This document shows, piece after piece, positions 1 through 4,844 of a DNA stretch of 35,112 nt (the stretch's first letter is position 1; each line of letters begins with the position of its first letter). This DNA comes from a virus. Made by a program: the position numbers and the translations under genes. The notes below the pieces were generated by a model that had not been told where the DNA came from, did not search any database, and saw only the letters and a program-made list of their open reading frames with translations. The stretch lies in IMG/VR virus record IMGVR_UViG_3300046318_000098, positions 1 through 35,112 of that record; one strand, written 5' to 3'.

Positions 1-2
1 CT

Positions 3-551
3 CAGTTATGGCAGGCTCACGACTTGAGTAATAAAAAGAACGACCAGGACTTTATCAAGGAGCGTATTGCTAGCTTGACAGGAGGAATTGCTGTTATTCA
101 CGTCGGAGGGAACTCTGACTTAGAGCAGAAGGAACGCAAGGACAGAGTAGACGACGCAGTATGCGCGGTACGATCTGCACTGGAGGAGGGCATCCTACCT
201 GGTGGTGGAGTAGCACTGTTCAACGAGTCGTACGCGATCATTGCAGATGCAGACGACATGATCGAGGATATCAGCGCCGAGCAGTACGCGGCGATGCATA
301 TTGTGGCAAGAGCCATTCAGGCACCGTTGCTACAGATATTTGAGAACGCCGGACTAGATGGATACGAGTTGATGGATGGACTACAAGGATACACCGTTGG
401 ATTCGATATTAAGAACATGACAACTGGCGACATGTACAAGATGGGTGTAATCGATCCGCTAAAAGTAACAAAGAACGCACTGAAGAATGCCGTATCAGTA
501 TCGACAACAGTGCTTAGTACTAACGCAATTATAACAATGGCAAGAGCATAA
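3..551 (+). CDS. groEL: Chaperonin GroEL, C-terminal part (5' end outside window)
   Basis: This is the end of an Hsp60/GroEL ATP-dependent protein-folding chaperonin. The frame is open to the window edge, so the TTG at 24 is an internal Leu codon and the 182 visible residues are a fragment. They cover the end of the apical domain, the second intermediate segment and the C-terminal equatorial domain. Visible hallmarks are R-V-D-D at 48-51 (D51 matches the ATPase aspartate D398 of E. coli GroEL), G-G-G-V-A-L at 67-72, and G-V-I-D-P at 148-152 (D151 matches nucleotide-binding D495). The protein stops at M-A-R-A and lacks the Gly-Gly-Met tail of bacterial GroEL. GroES follows after one base, so the two are co-transcribed. 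Base composition is visibly more GC-rich than in the rest of the window. The GroEL assignment is secure; that it is phage-borne rests on the neighbouring genes. Confidence 0.95.
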   Translation, partial: QLWQAHDLSNKKNDQDFIKERIASLTGGIAVIHVGGNSDLEQKERKDRVDDAVCAVRSALEEGILPGGGVALFNESYAIIADADDMIEDISAEQYAAMHIVARAIQAPLLQIFENAGLDGYELMDGLQGYTVGFDIKNMTTGDMYKMGVIDPLKVTKNALKNAVSVSTTVLSTNAIITMARA

Positions 552-552
552 C

Positions 553-852
553 ATGTGGACAGCTAATAACACATCAGAAAACAAAATGAGTAAATTTCAA
601 CCAATAAATAAGTACATAGTAATAAATGCGATTGACGAGCAGATCCAGACAGACTCTGGACTACTACTGTCAGGAAGTGATAACGAAAAGTTTCGCTACA
701 AAAAAGGCCAGGTCGTTCGACCTGGCACAAATGTAGACTGTGTAAAGGAGGAGGACCTTATATATTATGATAAGGGAGCTGGTTATACCATGCTAATCAA
801 CGACACTCCTTACACGATTATACTAGAGCGCGACATCGTCGTTGTTCTTTAG
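553..852 (+). CDS. groES: Co-chaperonin GroES
   Basis: This 10-kDa co-chaperonin would cap the GroEL ring encoded just upstream. The 99 residues show the GroES pattern. A mobile loop lies at about 29-46 with the hydrophobic tripeptide L37-L38-L39, corresponding to the I-V-L that contacts GroEL. It is followed by K-K-G-Q-V-V-R-P-G, the acidic roof-type segment, Y-Y-D-K-G-A-G-Y, and a typical C-terminal strand ending L-E-R-D-I-V-V-V-L. The first ATG (553) lies one base after the GroEL stop. A second in-frame ATG at 586, preceded by an A-rich stretch, gives a start closer to the usual GroES N-terminus (M-S-K-F-Q-P-I-N) and may be the true one. The last 30 bases overlap the convergent leftward gene. 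A strong inverted repeat in the coding region (707-726) looks like that leftward gene's terminator. Confidence 0.92.
   Translation: MWTANNTSENKMSKFQPINKYIVINAIDEQIQTDSGLLLSGSDNEKFRYKKGQVVRPGTNVDCVKEEDLIYYDKGAGYTMLINDTPYTIILERDIVVVL
700..726 (-). terminator. Leftward rho-independent terminator inside groES
   Basis: A perfect 9-bp stem, GCCAGGTCG (707-715) with CGACCTGGC (718-726), closes on a 2-base loop. Read on the minus strand it is followed by C and then six T (complement of 700-705), the arrangement of an intrinsic terminator. On the plus strand no T-run follows, so it should act leftward only. It lies about 97 bases past the stop of the leftward gene at 823-1416 and inside the coding region of groES. 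Confidence 0.75.
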
Positions 853-1416
853 GCTCTTTTTATACTCTAGATAAGGAGTTATCTCCTTTCTTCTCTTAAT
901 AACATGAGGCTGCTTCTGGTACTCTTGCTCAGCAAGGTCAGACAGCCTCTTTTTTTCTTTTCTTGTACGATTCATCTTACGAATTATAGTCTTATCGCGG
1001 TCCATAGCGTACCCACTGTTCCTTTTTTGAAACATTGGATTGGCACTAGGCGACTCAGATATAGTCTGCTCACCCTCAAGCTTCTTGTAGATGGCCTTTA
1101 TAAGATTTCGACCCTTCAACGACACCTCATATAGCGTAGCCTCGTTACCGATACGGTCCCTCCACTTGCTAATCCATCCGTCACGGTATAGTCTAGCAAA
1201 TCTTACGTTGTCCCACGACATCATCTTGTTGAATTCTACGAACTTTGACTTGTTAAAAAGCCTCTCGCTGTGTAAAAATAGTAGCATCTCTAGGTCTGAA
1301 TAGCTTAGACCGTGTTTTTCTCTGGCCCATATACGAACAATACGCCAGTACTTGAGATAATCTGACTTTGGTTCTACCCTTGTATAGGTTTTCTTGATTA
1401 TTTTAGTAAATTTCAT
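823..1416 (-). CDS. Conserved phage protein, possible winged-helix DNA-binding protein
   Basis: This is the only convincing leftward gene in the window and encodes 197 residues. Residues 20-110 look like a winged-helix fold. A helical segment (Y-W-R-I-V-R-I-W-A-R-E-K-H-G-L-S-Y-S-D-L-E-M-L) is followed by a second helical pair with M-S-W-D-N-V-R-F, then G-W-I-S-K-W-R and L-Y-E-V-S-L-K-G-R, a MarR-like wing pattern. The C-terminal third is highly charged (K-E-K-K-R, K-R-R-K-E) and likely disordered or nucleic-acid binding. The start ATG at 1416 lies 16 bases from the shared palindromic promoter. Its 3' end overlaps groES by 30 bases, and its probable terminator lies at 700-726. A role as transcriptional regulator, perhaps of the adjacent divergent promoter, is inference from fold and position. 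I do not recognise a named family. Confidence 0.8.
   Translation of the reverse strand: MKFTKIIKKTYTRVEPKSDYLKYWRIVRIWAREKHGLSYSDLEMLLFLHSERLFNKSKFVEFNKMMSWDNVRFARLYRDGWISKWRDRIGNEATLYEVSLKGRNLIKAIYKKLEGEQTISESPSANPMFQKRNSGYAMDRDKTIIRKMNRTRKEKKRLSDLAEQEYQKQPHVIKRRKEITPYLEYKKSLKNNDDVAL
906..956 (+). terminator. Rightward terminator for the groEL-groES transcript, inside the opposing gene
   Basis: GAGGCTG (906-912) pairs with CAGCCTC (943-949). Inside it TCTG (915-918) pairs with CAGA (939-942), and CTTGC (924-928) pairs with GCAAG (932-936) around a 3-base loop. Seven T follow at 950-956. The T-run exists only for rightward transcription. The site begins 54 bases after the groES stop and lies within the coding region of the leftward gene. 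Confidence 0.75.
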
Positions 1417-1431
1417 TTGAATTAAATTTAA

Positions 1432-1447
1432 TATCTTTGCAAAGATA
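1432..1447. promoter_or_regulatory. Palindromic divergent promoter with two opposed -7 elements
   Basis: TATCTTTGCAAAGATA is a perfect 16-bp palindrome. Each half reads TATCTTTG, matching the Bacteroidota -7 consensus TAnnTTTG, one on each strand. The start codons lie 16 bases to the left (1416, minus strand) and 15 bases to the right (1462, plus strand), giving short A/T-rich leaders on both sides. I see no clear -33 TTTG element at standard spacing for either direction. The palindrome could also be an operator. Confidence 0.8.
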
Positions 1448-1461
1448 AATAATTTATAGCT

Positions 1462-1578
1462 ATGAAGAAAAAATGTGCACCTAGCATGGCTGCTGGAAAG
1501 AAAAAAGCAGCTCAGTACGAGTCAAAAAAGTCTCTTAATAACAAAATGAGCTACTTAAAGGGTAACGTAAAGAAATAA
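1462..1578 (+). CDS. Small basic protein, 38 residues
   Basis: First gene right of the divergent promoter. It encodes 38 residues with 11 Lys and no strongly hydrophobic stretch, beginning M-K-K-K-C-A-P-S-M and ending G-N-V-K-K. The start is the ATG 15 bases after the -7 palindrome. The stop TAA is followed after three bases by the next ATG, so it opens a polycistronic run. Composition suggests a nucleic-acid-binding or virion-packaged basic peptide, but no domain is recognisable. It is too short to be certain, although the open frame, promoter position and tight junction to the next gene support translation. Confidence 0.65.
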   Translation: MKKKCAPSMAAGKKKAAQYESKKSLNNKMSYLKGNVKK

Positions 1579-1581
1579 ATT

Positions 1582-1713
1582 ATGCCGTTAAAGTCAGGAA
1601 AGAGCGCTAAAACAATTAGTGCCAACATAAGAACAGAAATGAAGCACGGAAAGCCTCAAAAGCAGGCTATTGCTATTGCATTATCAAAGGCTGGAAAGTC
1701 TAAAAAGAAGTAA
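1582..1713 (+). CDS. Small basic phage protein of the '[11 protein letters not shown]' type, 43 residues
   Basis: The protein reads M-P-L-K-S-G-K-S, then [14 protein letters not shown], then [14 protein letters not shown] and a Lys tail. I recognise this pattern (an N-I-R-x-E/M segment, then K-P-Q-K-Q-A-x-A-I-A-L) from short conserved proteins that are common among phage structural genes and that resemble the DUF6496-type repeat. The function is unknown. The helix-forming core and strong positive charge would suit DNA or RNA binding. It sits three bases after the previous gene's stop and three bases before the next start, with the recurrent junction TAAGTTATG. Confidence 0.75.
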   Translation: MPLKSGKSAKTISANIRTEMKHGKPQKQAIAIALSKAGKSKKK

Positions 1714-1716
1714 GTT

Positions 1717-2007
1717 ATGATTGATAAGAAGTCAATGAAGTGCAACACTCCTAAGAGAACACCTAGTCACCCTACAAAGTCTCATGTTGTAAAGGCGTGT
1801 ACTAATGGAAAGGAAAAGATAATTCGATTCGGAGAGCAAGGAGCTAAGACAGCAGGAAAACCAAAGGCAGGAGAGAGCGACGCAATGAAGGCGAAGAGGG
1901 CGTCATTTAAGGCAAGACATGGAAAGAATATAGCTAAAGGAAAATCAAGTGCGGCCTTTTGGTCGGATAAAATTAAATGGATTATAGTTATATCTTTTTT
2001 TATTTAA
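1717..2007 (+). CDS. Conserved basic phage protein, C-terminus possibly altered by HNH insertion
   Basis: The 96 residues begin M-I-D-K-K-S-M-K-C-N-T-P-K-R-T-P and continue with S-H-P-T-K-S-H-V-V-K-A-C, I-R-F-G-E-Q-G-A, and F-K-A-R-H-G-K-N-I-A-K-G-K-S-S-A-A-F-W. I recognise this as a conserved small protein of phages and other large-genome viruses, function unknown. Homologues as I remember them end near the S-A-A-x-W-x-x-K-x-K-W segment. Here that is followed by a hydrophobic I-I-V-I-S-F-F-I coded by a T-run, directly before the HNH endonuclease gene. The odd tail may therefore be insertion-derived sequence read through to a chance stop. The identity as a conserved family is fairly sure; the altered tail is inference. 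Confidence 0.8.
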   Translation: MIDKKSMKCNTPKRTPSHPTKSHVVKACTNGKEKIIRFGEQGAKTAGKPKAGESDAMKAKRASFKARHGKNIAKGKSSAAFWSDKIKWIIVISFFI

Positions 2008-2016
2008 AAAAAAACA

Positions 2017-2505
2017 ATGAACGTAATAAAAAAGGAAGACGGTAGGTTTTATAAAGAATGCCCTAGTTGTGGAGAAGAACAAAGTTATTTAAGAAAAAAT
2101 TACGCAGAAGAGTCTTTTAAGCTAGAAAAACTTTGTAAAAAGTGTAGTAATAAAATTCCAGAAAACAATTCTCATAAAGGTTATTACAAAAACGTTCTTA
2201 GAAAATCTTTTGCGCATAAATACAAAACTAACGCTTTAATTAGACGTATAGATTGGAATGTATCTTTTGATTATCTTGCAGAATTATTAATAGAACAAGA
2301 TTTTAAATGCGCATTGACTGATTTTGACATACACGCAATGGAGGTTAATAGTCCAGCTTCATTAGATAGAATCGATAGTTCTATTGGTTATGTTGAAGGT
2401 AATTTACAATGGGTAACAAGTAAAGTTAATATGATGAAGCAGCAATATAGCCAAGAAGACTTTATTCAAGTTTGTATTGCTGTATCAAATAAACATAAGT
2501 TATGA
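2017..2505 (+). CDS. HNH endonuclease with N-terminal zinc ribbon (free-standing homing type)
   Basis: The 162 residues carry two parts. Residues 15-43 hold a zinc ribbon with C-P-S-C (15-18) and C-K-K-C (40-43). The C-terminal half has the HNH variant of many phage homing enzymes: C-A-L-T-D-F-D, then S-L-D-R-I-D-S-S-I-G-Y-V-E-G-N-L-Q-W-V and a following N-M-M-K. Such enzymes cut specific DNA sites so that their own gene is copied into uninfected alleles; some act as nickases. The gene interrupts the run of tiny basic genes, is more AT-rich than its neighbours, and overlaps the next gene as ATGA. Upstream, TATCTTTT (1991-1998) resembles a -7 element but lacks the final G. The family is clear; the cut site cannot be read from sequence. 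Confidence 0.9.
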   Translation: MNVIKKEDGRFYKECPSCGEEQSYLRKNYAEESFKLEKLCKKCSNKIPENNSHKGYYKNVLRKSFAHKYKTNALIRRIDWNVSFDYLAELLIEQDFKCALTDFDIHAMEVNSPASLDRIDSSIGYVEGNLQWVTSKVNMMKQQYSQEDFIQVCIAVSNKHKL

Positions 2506-2639
2506 AGATGATGAAAAGAAAAGATGGATCAGTATCTAAGCGAGGTCTATGGGACAACATTAGAGCTAATGCTGGAAGTGGAAAGGCTCCAACAAAAGAG
2601 ATGCTAAAGCAAGAAAAAAAGATAAAAAAGAAGAAATAA
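2502..2639 (+). CDS. Small conserved phage protein with G-L-W-D-N-I-R-A-N motif, 45 residues
   Basis: The protein reads M-K-M-M-K-R-K-D-G-S, then G-L-W-D-N-I-R-A-N-A-G-S-G-K-A-P-T-K-E-M and a Lys-rich end. I recognise the G-L-W-D-N-I-R-A-N-x-G-S-G-K-x-P-T-x-E-M segment from small conserved proteins of Bacteroidota phages, where it also occurs in the tails of longer proteins. Its function is unknown. The ATG overlaps the stop of the HNH gene (ATGA), and its own TAA shares a base with the next ATG. Without the HNH gene it would directly follow the 1717-2007 gene, matching the tight spacing elsewhere in this cluster. Confidence 0.75.
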   Translation: MKMMKRKDGSVSKRGLWDNIRANAGSGKAPTKEMLKQEKKIKKKK

Positions 2640-2914
2640 TGCCAGGTAAAACTGCTACATATTACAAAGAGAATCCAGAAGCTAGAAAAAAACGTAACGA
2701 GTATCAGAAGGAATATAATAAATCTGATAAACAAGTAGCTAAACGAGTAGAGCTTAACCGTGAGAATCGTAAAAGAGGAACCTACGGAGATAAGAACGGA
2801 ATGGACCTAGCACATACTAAGAGAGGGTATGTAATGAAGAAGGCGTCAATTAACAGAGGAGATACTAACGACATGCCTGGAGATAAAAGAGCTAGAGGCA
2901 AAAAAAATAAATAA
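2639..2914 (+). CDS. Conserved basic viral protein with G-D-K-R-A-R-G end, 91 residues
   Basis: The protein is strongly basic. It starts M-P-G-K-T-A-T-Y-Y-K-E-N-P-E-A-R-K-K, continues with V-E-L-N-R-E-N-R-K-R-G-T-Y-G-D, and ends with N-R-G-D-T-N-D-M-P-G-D-K-R-A-R-G. I recognise the combination (Y-Y-K-x-N-P-x-A-R, R-V-E-L-N-R-x-N-R, D-M-P-G-D-K-R-A-R-G) from small proteins of large phages and algal viruses. I know of no established function, and charge suggests nucleic-acid binding or virion packaging. TAATG coupling to the upstream gene argues for coordinated translation. A leftward reading frame across the start of this gene has no homology-like features and was rejected. Confidence 0.8.
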   Translation: MPGKTATYYKENPEARKKRNEYQKEYNKSDKQVAKRVELNRENRKRGTYGDKNGMDLAHTKRGYVMKKASINRGDTNDMPGDKRARGKKNK

Positions 2915-2915
2915 T

Positions 2916-3074
2916 ATGTTACTAGGAAACGCAATAGAATTAGTTACTACTAAGACAGGAATAAAGAAAGTAGTAGAGAAGGTATCAGAAAAAACAGGAA
3001 AGGACTGCGGATGCGCTGCTAGAAAGGTAAAACTAAACAATCCTAATTTACTAATAAACAAAATATTAAAATAA
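2916..3074 (+). CDS. Small protein with C-G-C-x-x-R-K motif, 52 residues
   Basis: The 52 residues start M-L-L-G-N-A-I-E-L-V-T-T-K-T-G-I-K-K-V-V-E-K-V and then show D-C-G-C-A-A-R-K-V-K-L-N-N. The pattern of an amphipathic helix followed by D-C-G-C-x-x-R-x-x-x-L-N is familiar from short conserved proteins of Bacteroidota phages. The Cys pair could bind a metal or redox partner, but no function is established. It starts two bases after the preceding stop and is followed one base later by the next gene, the usual spacing in this cluster. No signal peptide or membrane span is visible. Confidence 0.75.
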   Translation: MLLGNAIELVTTKTGIKKVVEKVSEKTGKDCGCAARKVKLNNPNLLINKILK

Positions 3075-3075
3075 G

Positions 3076-3336
3076 ATGGCATATCAAAAATTACAGACCG
3101 AAAGAGGCTTAGCAGTAGTTAAATCTGATACGGTAAATATTCCTTCGGTTAACGGAGCAGCAAAAGCAGATCCGTGTGTACTATACACTGGATCAGGAGG
3201 AATTATTAGAGTTCTTACCGCAGGAGGTGATGACATTACATTAAATGCTGTTCCAGCAGGAGTAGTATTGCCAATTCAAGTAGTTCGTGTATTCTCAACA
3301 ACAACAACAGCTACAGGAATAGTAGCTCTTTGGTAG
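3076..3336 (+). CDS. Small virion/spike-type protein, 86 residues
   Basis: The sequence M-A-Y-Q-K-L-Q-T-E-R-G-L-A-V-V-K-S-D-T-V-N-I-P-S-V-N is followed by alternating beta-rich segments (C-V-L-Y-T-G-S-G-G-I-I-R-V-L-T-A-G-G-D-D-I-T-L) and ends with V-P-A-G-V-V-L-P-I-Q-V-V-R-V-F, a Thr run and I-V-A-L-W. This layout matches small structural proteins found in many marine and Bacteroidota phages (spike-base or decoration-like). The all-beta composition, lack of charge and lack of a signal fit a virion component. It ends the small-gene cluster and leads directly into the lysis genes. Assignment as structural is moderately confident; the precise virion position is unknown. Confidence 0.65.
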   Translation: MAYQKLQTERGLAVVKSDTVNIPSVNGAAKADPCVLYTGSGGIIRVLTAGGDDITLNAVPAGVVLPIQVVRVFSTTTTATGIVALW

Positions 3337-3337
3337 T

Positions 3338-3529
3338 ATGCGTAAGAACCTTGATACAATAATAAACAGATGGATAAGTAGAAAACTTTTTGTTTTTCTT
3401 ATAGGATGTGCTGGACTATTCTCAGGTACACTAACATCTTCAGACTGGGTTATAATAGCAACAGCGTATATTAGTATTCAAGGTGTTACAGATATTGTCG
3501 AAAAATTATCCATAAAGAAAAATGAGTAA
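3338..3529 (+). CDS. Holin-like small membrane protein, 63 residues
   Basis: The protein has a basic N-terminus (M-R-K-N-L ... R-W-I-S-R-K), a first membrane span at about 17-33 (L-F-V-F-L-I-G-C-A-G-L-F), a short polar turn (T-S-S-D-W), a second span at about 37-50 and a charged C-terminus. Size, two spans, and position directly before an endolysin fit a class II-like holin, which would open the inner membrane to end the infection cycle. Its stop overlaps the next gene by eight bases. No sequence signature proves holin activity, so the call rests on topology and neighbours. Confidence 0.65.
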   Translation: MRKNLDTIINRWISRKLFVFLIGCAGLFSGTLTSSDWVIIATAYISIQGVTDIVEKLSIKKNE

Positions 3530-3815
3530 TTTAGAGATAGAGAGATTGGATAGACTTGAAAAAAAACAGCAGGAACTTGTTGAAGACTTGGCTATTGTCG
3601 GAGAAAATATCCGCGACATTAAGAATGCTATTGTTGGTAATGAACTCAACAATAACCACGGAATGCTTTACAAGATAAACGAAATAGAGGACCGTGTTGA
3701 GGATCTTGAGGTATTTAAAAATGAGGTGTCTGTATATGTAAAGCAGTTTAAGGTGGTGATGCTTATTATATTAGGATCATTAGGTACTATACTAGTAAAA
3801 ATATTTTCAAAATAA
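3522..3815 (+). CDS. Coiled-coil protein with C-terminal membrane anchor (lysis-associated)
   Basis: The 97 residues divide into a long, strongly charged heptad-like helix (about 1-72, with a break near the N-N-N-H-G at 43-47) and one C-terminal hydrophobic span at 77-95 (V-V-M-L-I-I-L-G-S-L-G-T-I-L-V) ending in a basic K-I-F-S-K. This is the architecture of XhlA-like holin partners: a cytoplasmic coiled coil tethered to the inner membrane. It overlaps the holin-like gene upstream and shares a base with the endolysin start (TAATG). A role as holin partner or antiholin is inferred from topology and position only. Confidence 0.6.
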   Translation: MSNLEIERLDRLEKKQQELVEDLAIVGENIRDIKNAIVGNELNNNHGMLYKINEIEDRVEDLEVFKNEVSVYVKQFKVVMLIILGSLGTILVKIFSK

Positions 3816-4273
3816 TGAATCTATCCAAGAACCTGTCACTAGCAGAAATGATTAGTAGTGAATCTGCTAAAAGGAACGGTATAAAAAACGAACCTACAGC
3901 AGAGCACTTAGAGAATATGAAAAAGCTAGCTACAAACGTTTTTCAGCCTATTAGAGATCACTTTAATACTCCGATACATATAAGTTCCGGATATAGAAGT
4001 TTAGCTCTAAATAAGGCTATAAAAGGATCATTATCAAGTCAGCACTGTTCTGGTGAGGCTATGGACATAGACATGGACGGGACAAGTATTACAAATGCTA
4101 AAATATTCAATTACATAAAAGATAACTTAGTTTTTGATCAGTTAATATGGGAGTTCGGTACAGATAAGAATCCAGACTGGGTACACGTATCTTACGAATC
4201 AAAAGGAAAGCAAAGAAAACAGGTTCTTAAAGCAATAAAAAAAAATGGCAAGACTGCTTATACTATTTATTAG
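3815..4273 (+). CDS. Peptidase M15 endolysin (D-Ala peptidase fold)
   Basis: The 152-residue protein belongs to the M15 zinc metallopeptidases that cut peptidoglycan cross-links. It starts with the common M15_3 N-terminus (L-S-K-N-L-S-L-A-E-M-I-S-S-E-S-A-K-R) and has S-S-G-Y-R-S at 58-62. The zinc site is S-S-Q-H-C-S-G-E-A-M-D-I-D (H77, D84), completed by W-V-H-V-S-Y (H124). All expected ligands are present, and length is normal for a single-domain phage endolysin. There is no signal peptide or wall-binding domain, so release through a holin is expected, and a holin-like gene lies just upstream. Its 3' end overlaps the spanin-like gene by 29 bases. Confidence 0.9.
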   Translation: MNLSKNLSLAEMISSESAKRNGIKNEPTAEHLENMKKLATNVFQPIRDHFNTPIHISSGYRSLALNKAIKGSLSSQHCSGEAMDIDMDGTSITNAKIFNYIKDNLVFDQLIWEFGTDKNPDWVHVSYESKGKQRKQVLKAIKKNGKTAYTIY

Positions 4274-4709
4274 TGTGTTATTACTTCATTCTTGTGCGTC
4301 TAGAAAGGTAGACGTATCTAAAGTGACTGTGGAGACTAAGATTGATAGTGTGTCTGAAGTAAAGGTAGACGGAACGTACGTTAAAGATAATAACGTAGTT
4401 GTAATAGAGTCTATAGATGAGGTTGAGTACACAGCAAAGGATACATCAAAGCCTATGGAAATTGACGGAAAGGTTTTTAAAAACGTAGTTATAAAGAGCA
4501 AGAAATCAAAAAAAGAAACCATAGATAAAACAAAAGAAATTTCAAAAGTATCTTCTGTAAAAAAGTTAAATGTAAAAAGAGAAGGTATTAAAAAAACTTT
4601 CGAAAAAAAGGTAGACAAAAAAGTAAACAATTTTGTTTATTTATGGTTATTACTCATACCTGTCGGAATGTATGTTTATAGACAGATCAAAAACAAAATA
4701 TTCTTATAA
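4245..4709 (+). CDS. Probable unimolecular spanin (outer-membrane lipoprotein with C-terminal membrane span)
   Basis: The 154-residue protein begins with a lipoprotein signal (M-A-R-L-L-I-L-F-I-S-V-L-L-L-H-S-C); Cys17 would be lipidated. Its middle is hydrophilic, Lys- and Val-rich, with alternating and helical segments. Residues 129-146 form a hydrophobic span (V-Y-L-W-L-L-L-I-P-V-G-M-Y-V-Y) followed by a basic R-Q-I-K-N-K end. A protein tethered to the outer membrane by lipid and to the inner membrane by its C-terminus is the architecture of u-spanins such as T1 gp11, which fuse the two membranes in the last lysis step. Direct overlap with the endolysin gene supports this. The H at -2 of the lipobox is atypical. 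Function is inferred from topology. Confidence 0.75.
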   Translation: MARLLILFISVLLLHSCASRKVDVSKVTVETKIDSVSEVKVDGTYVKDNNVVVIESIDEVEYTAKDTSKPMEIDGKVFKNVVIKSKKSKKETIDKTKEISKVSSVKKLNVKREGIKKTFEKKVDKKVNNFVYLWLLLIPVGMYVYRQIKNKIFL

Positions 4710-4843
4710 TGGCTAAGCAGACAGAATCAAACAAGAAGGAATCTAAAAGCATTAAGCGTCCAGGCGCTCATAGTAAAAGCAAGACTTCTAAATTAAAATC
4801 TAGCAAGAACTACGTTAAAAAGAACGTAGGTCAAGGAAAGTAG
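4709..4843 (+). CDS. Small basic phage protein (K-R-P-G-x-H type), 44 residues
   Basis: The protein has 14 Lys in 44 residues. It contains S-I-K-R-P-G-A-H-S-K-S-K-T-S-K, then S-S-K-N-Y-V-K-K and ends G-Q-G-K. I recognise the K-R-P-G-x-H-x-K-x-K-T-S ... K-N-Y-x-K-K ... G-Q-G pattern from tiny conserved Bacteroidota phage proteins of unknown function. Its ATG shares a base with the spanin-like stop (TAATG), and the next gene starts one base after its stop. It is physically separate from the similar basic genes at 1462-2914, so the class is spread across the late region. Confidence 0.75.
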   Translation: MAKQTESNKKESKSIKRPGAHSKSKTSKLKSSKNYVKKNVGQGK

Positions 4844-4844
4844 T

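Noticed and set aside
24-551. TTG at 24 as the start of a short GroEL-like protein
   Set aside because: The frame stays open to the window edge and the residues before it continue the GroEL pattern, so the gene is cut by the window, not short.
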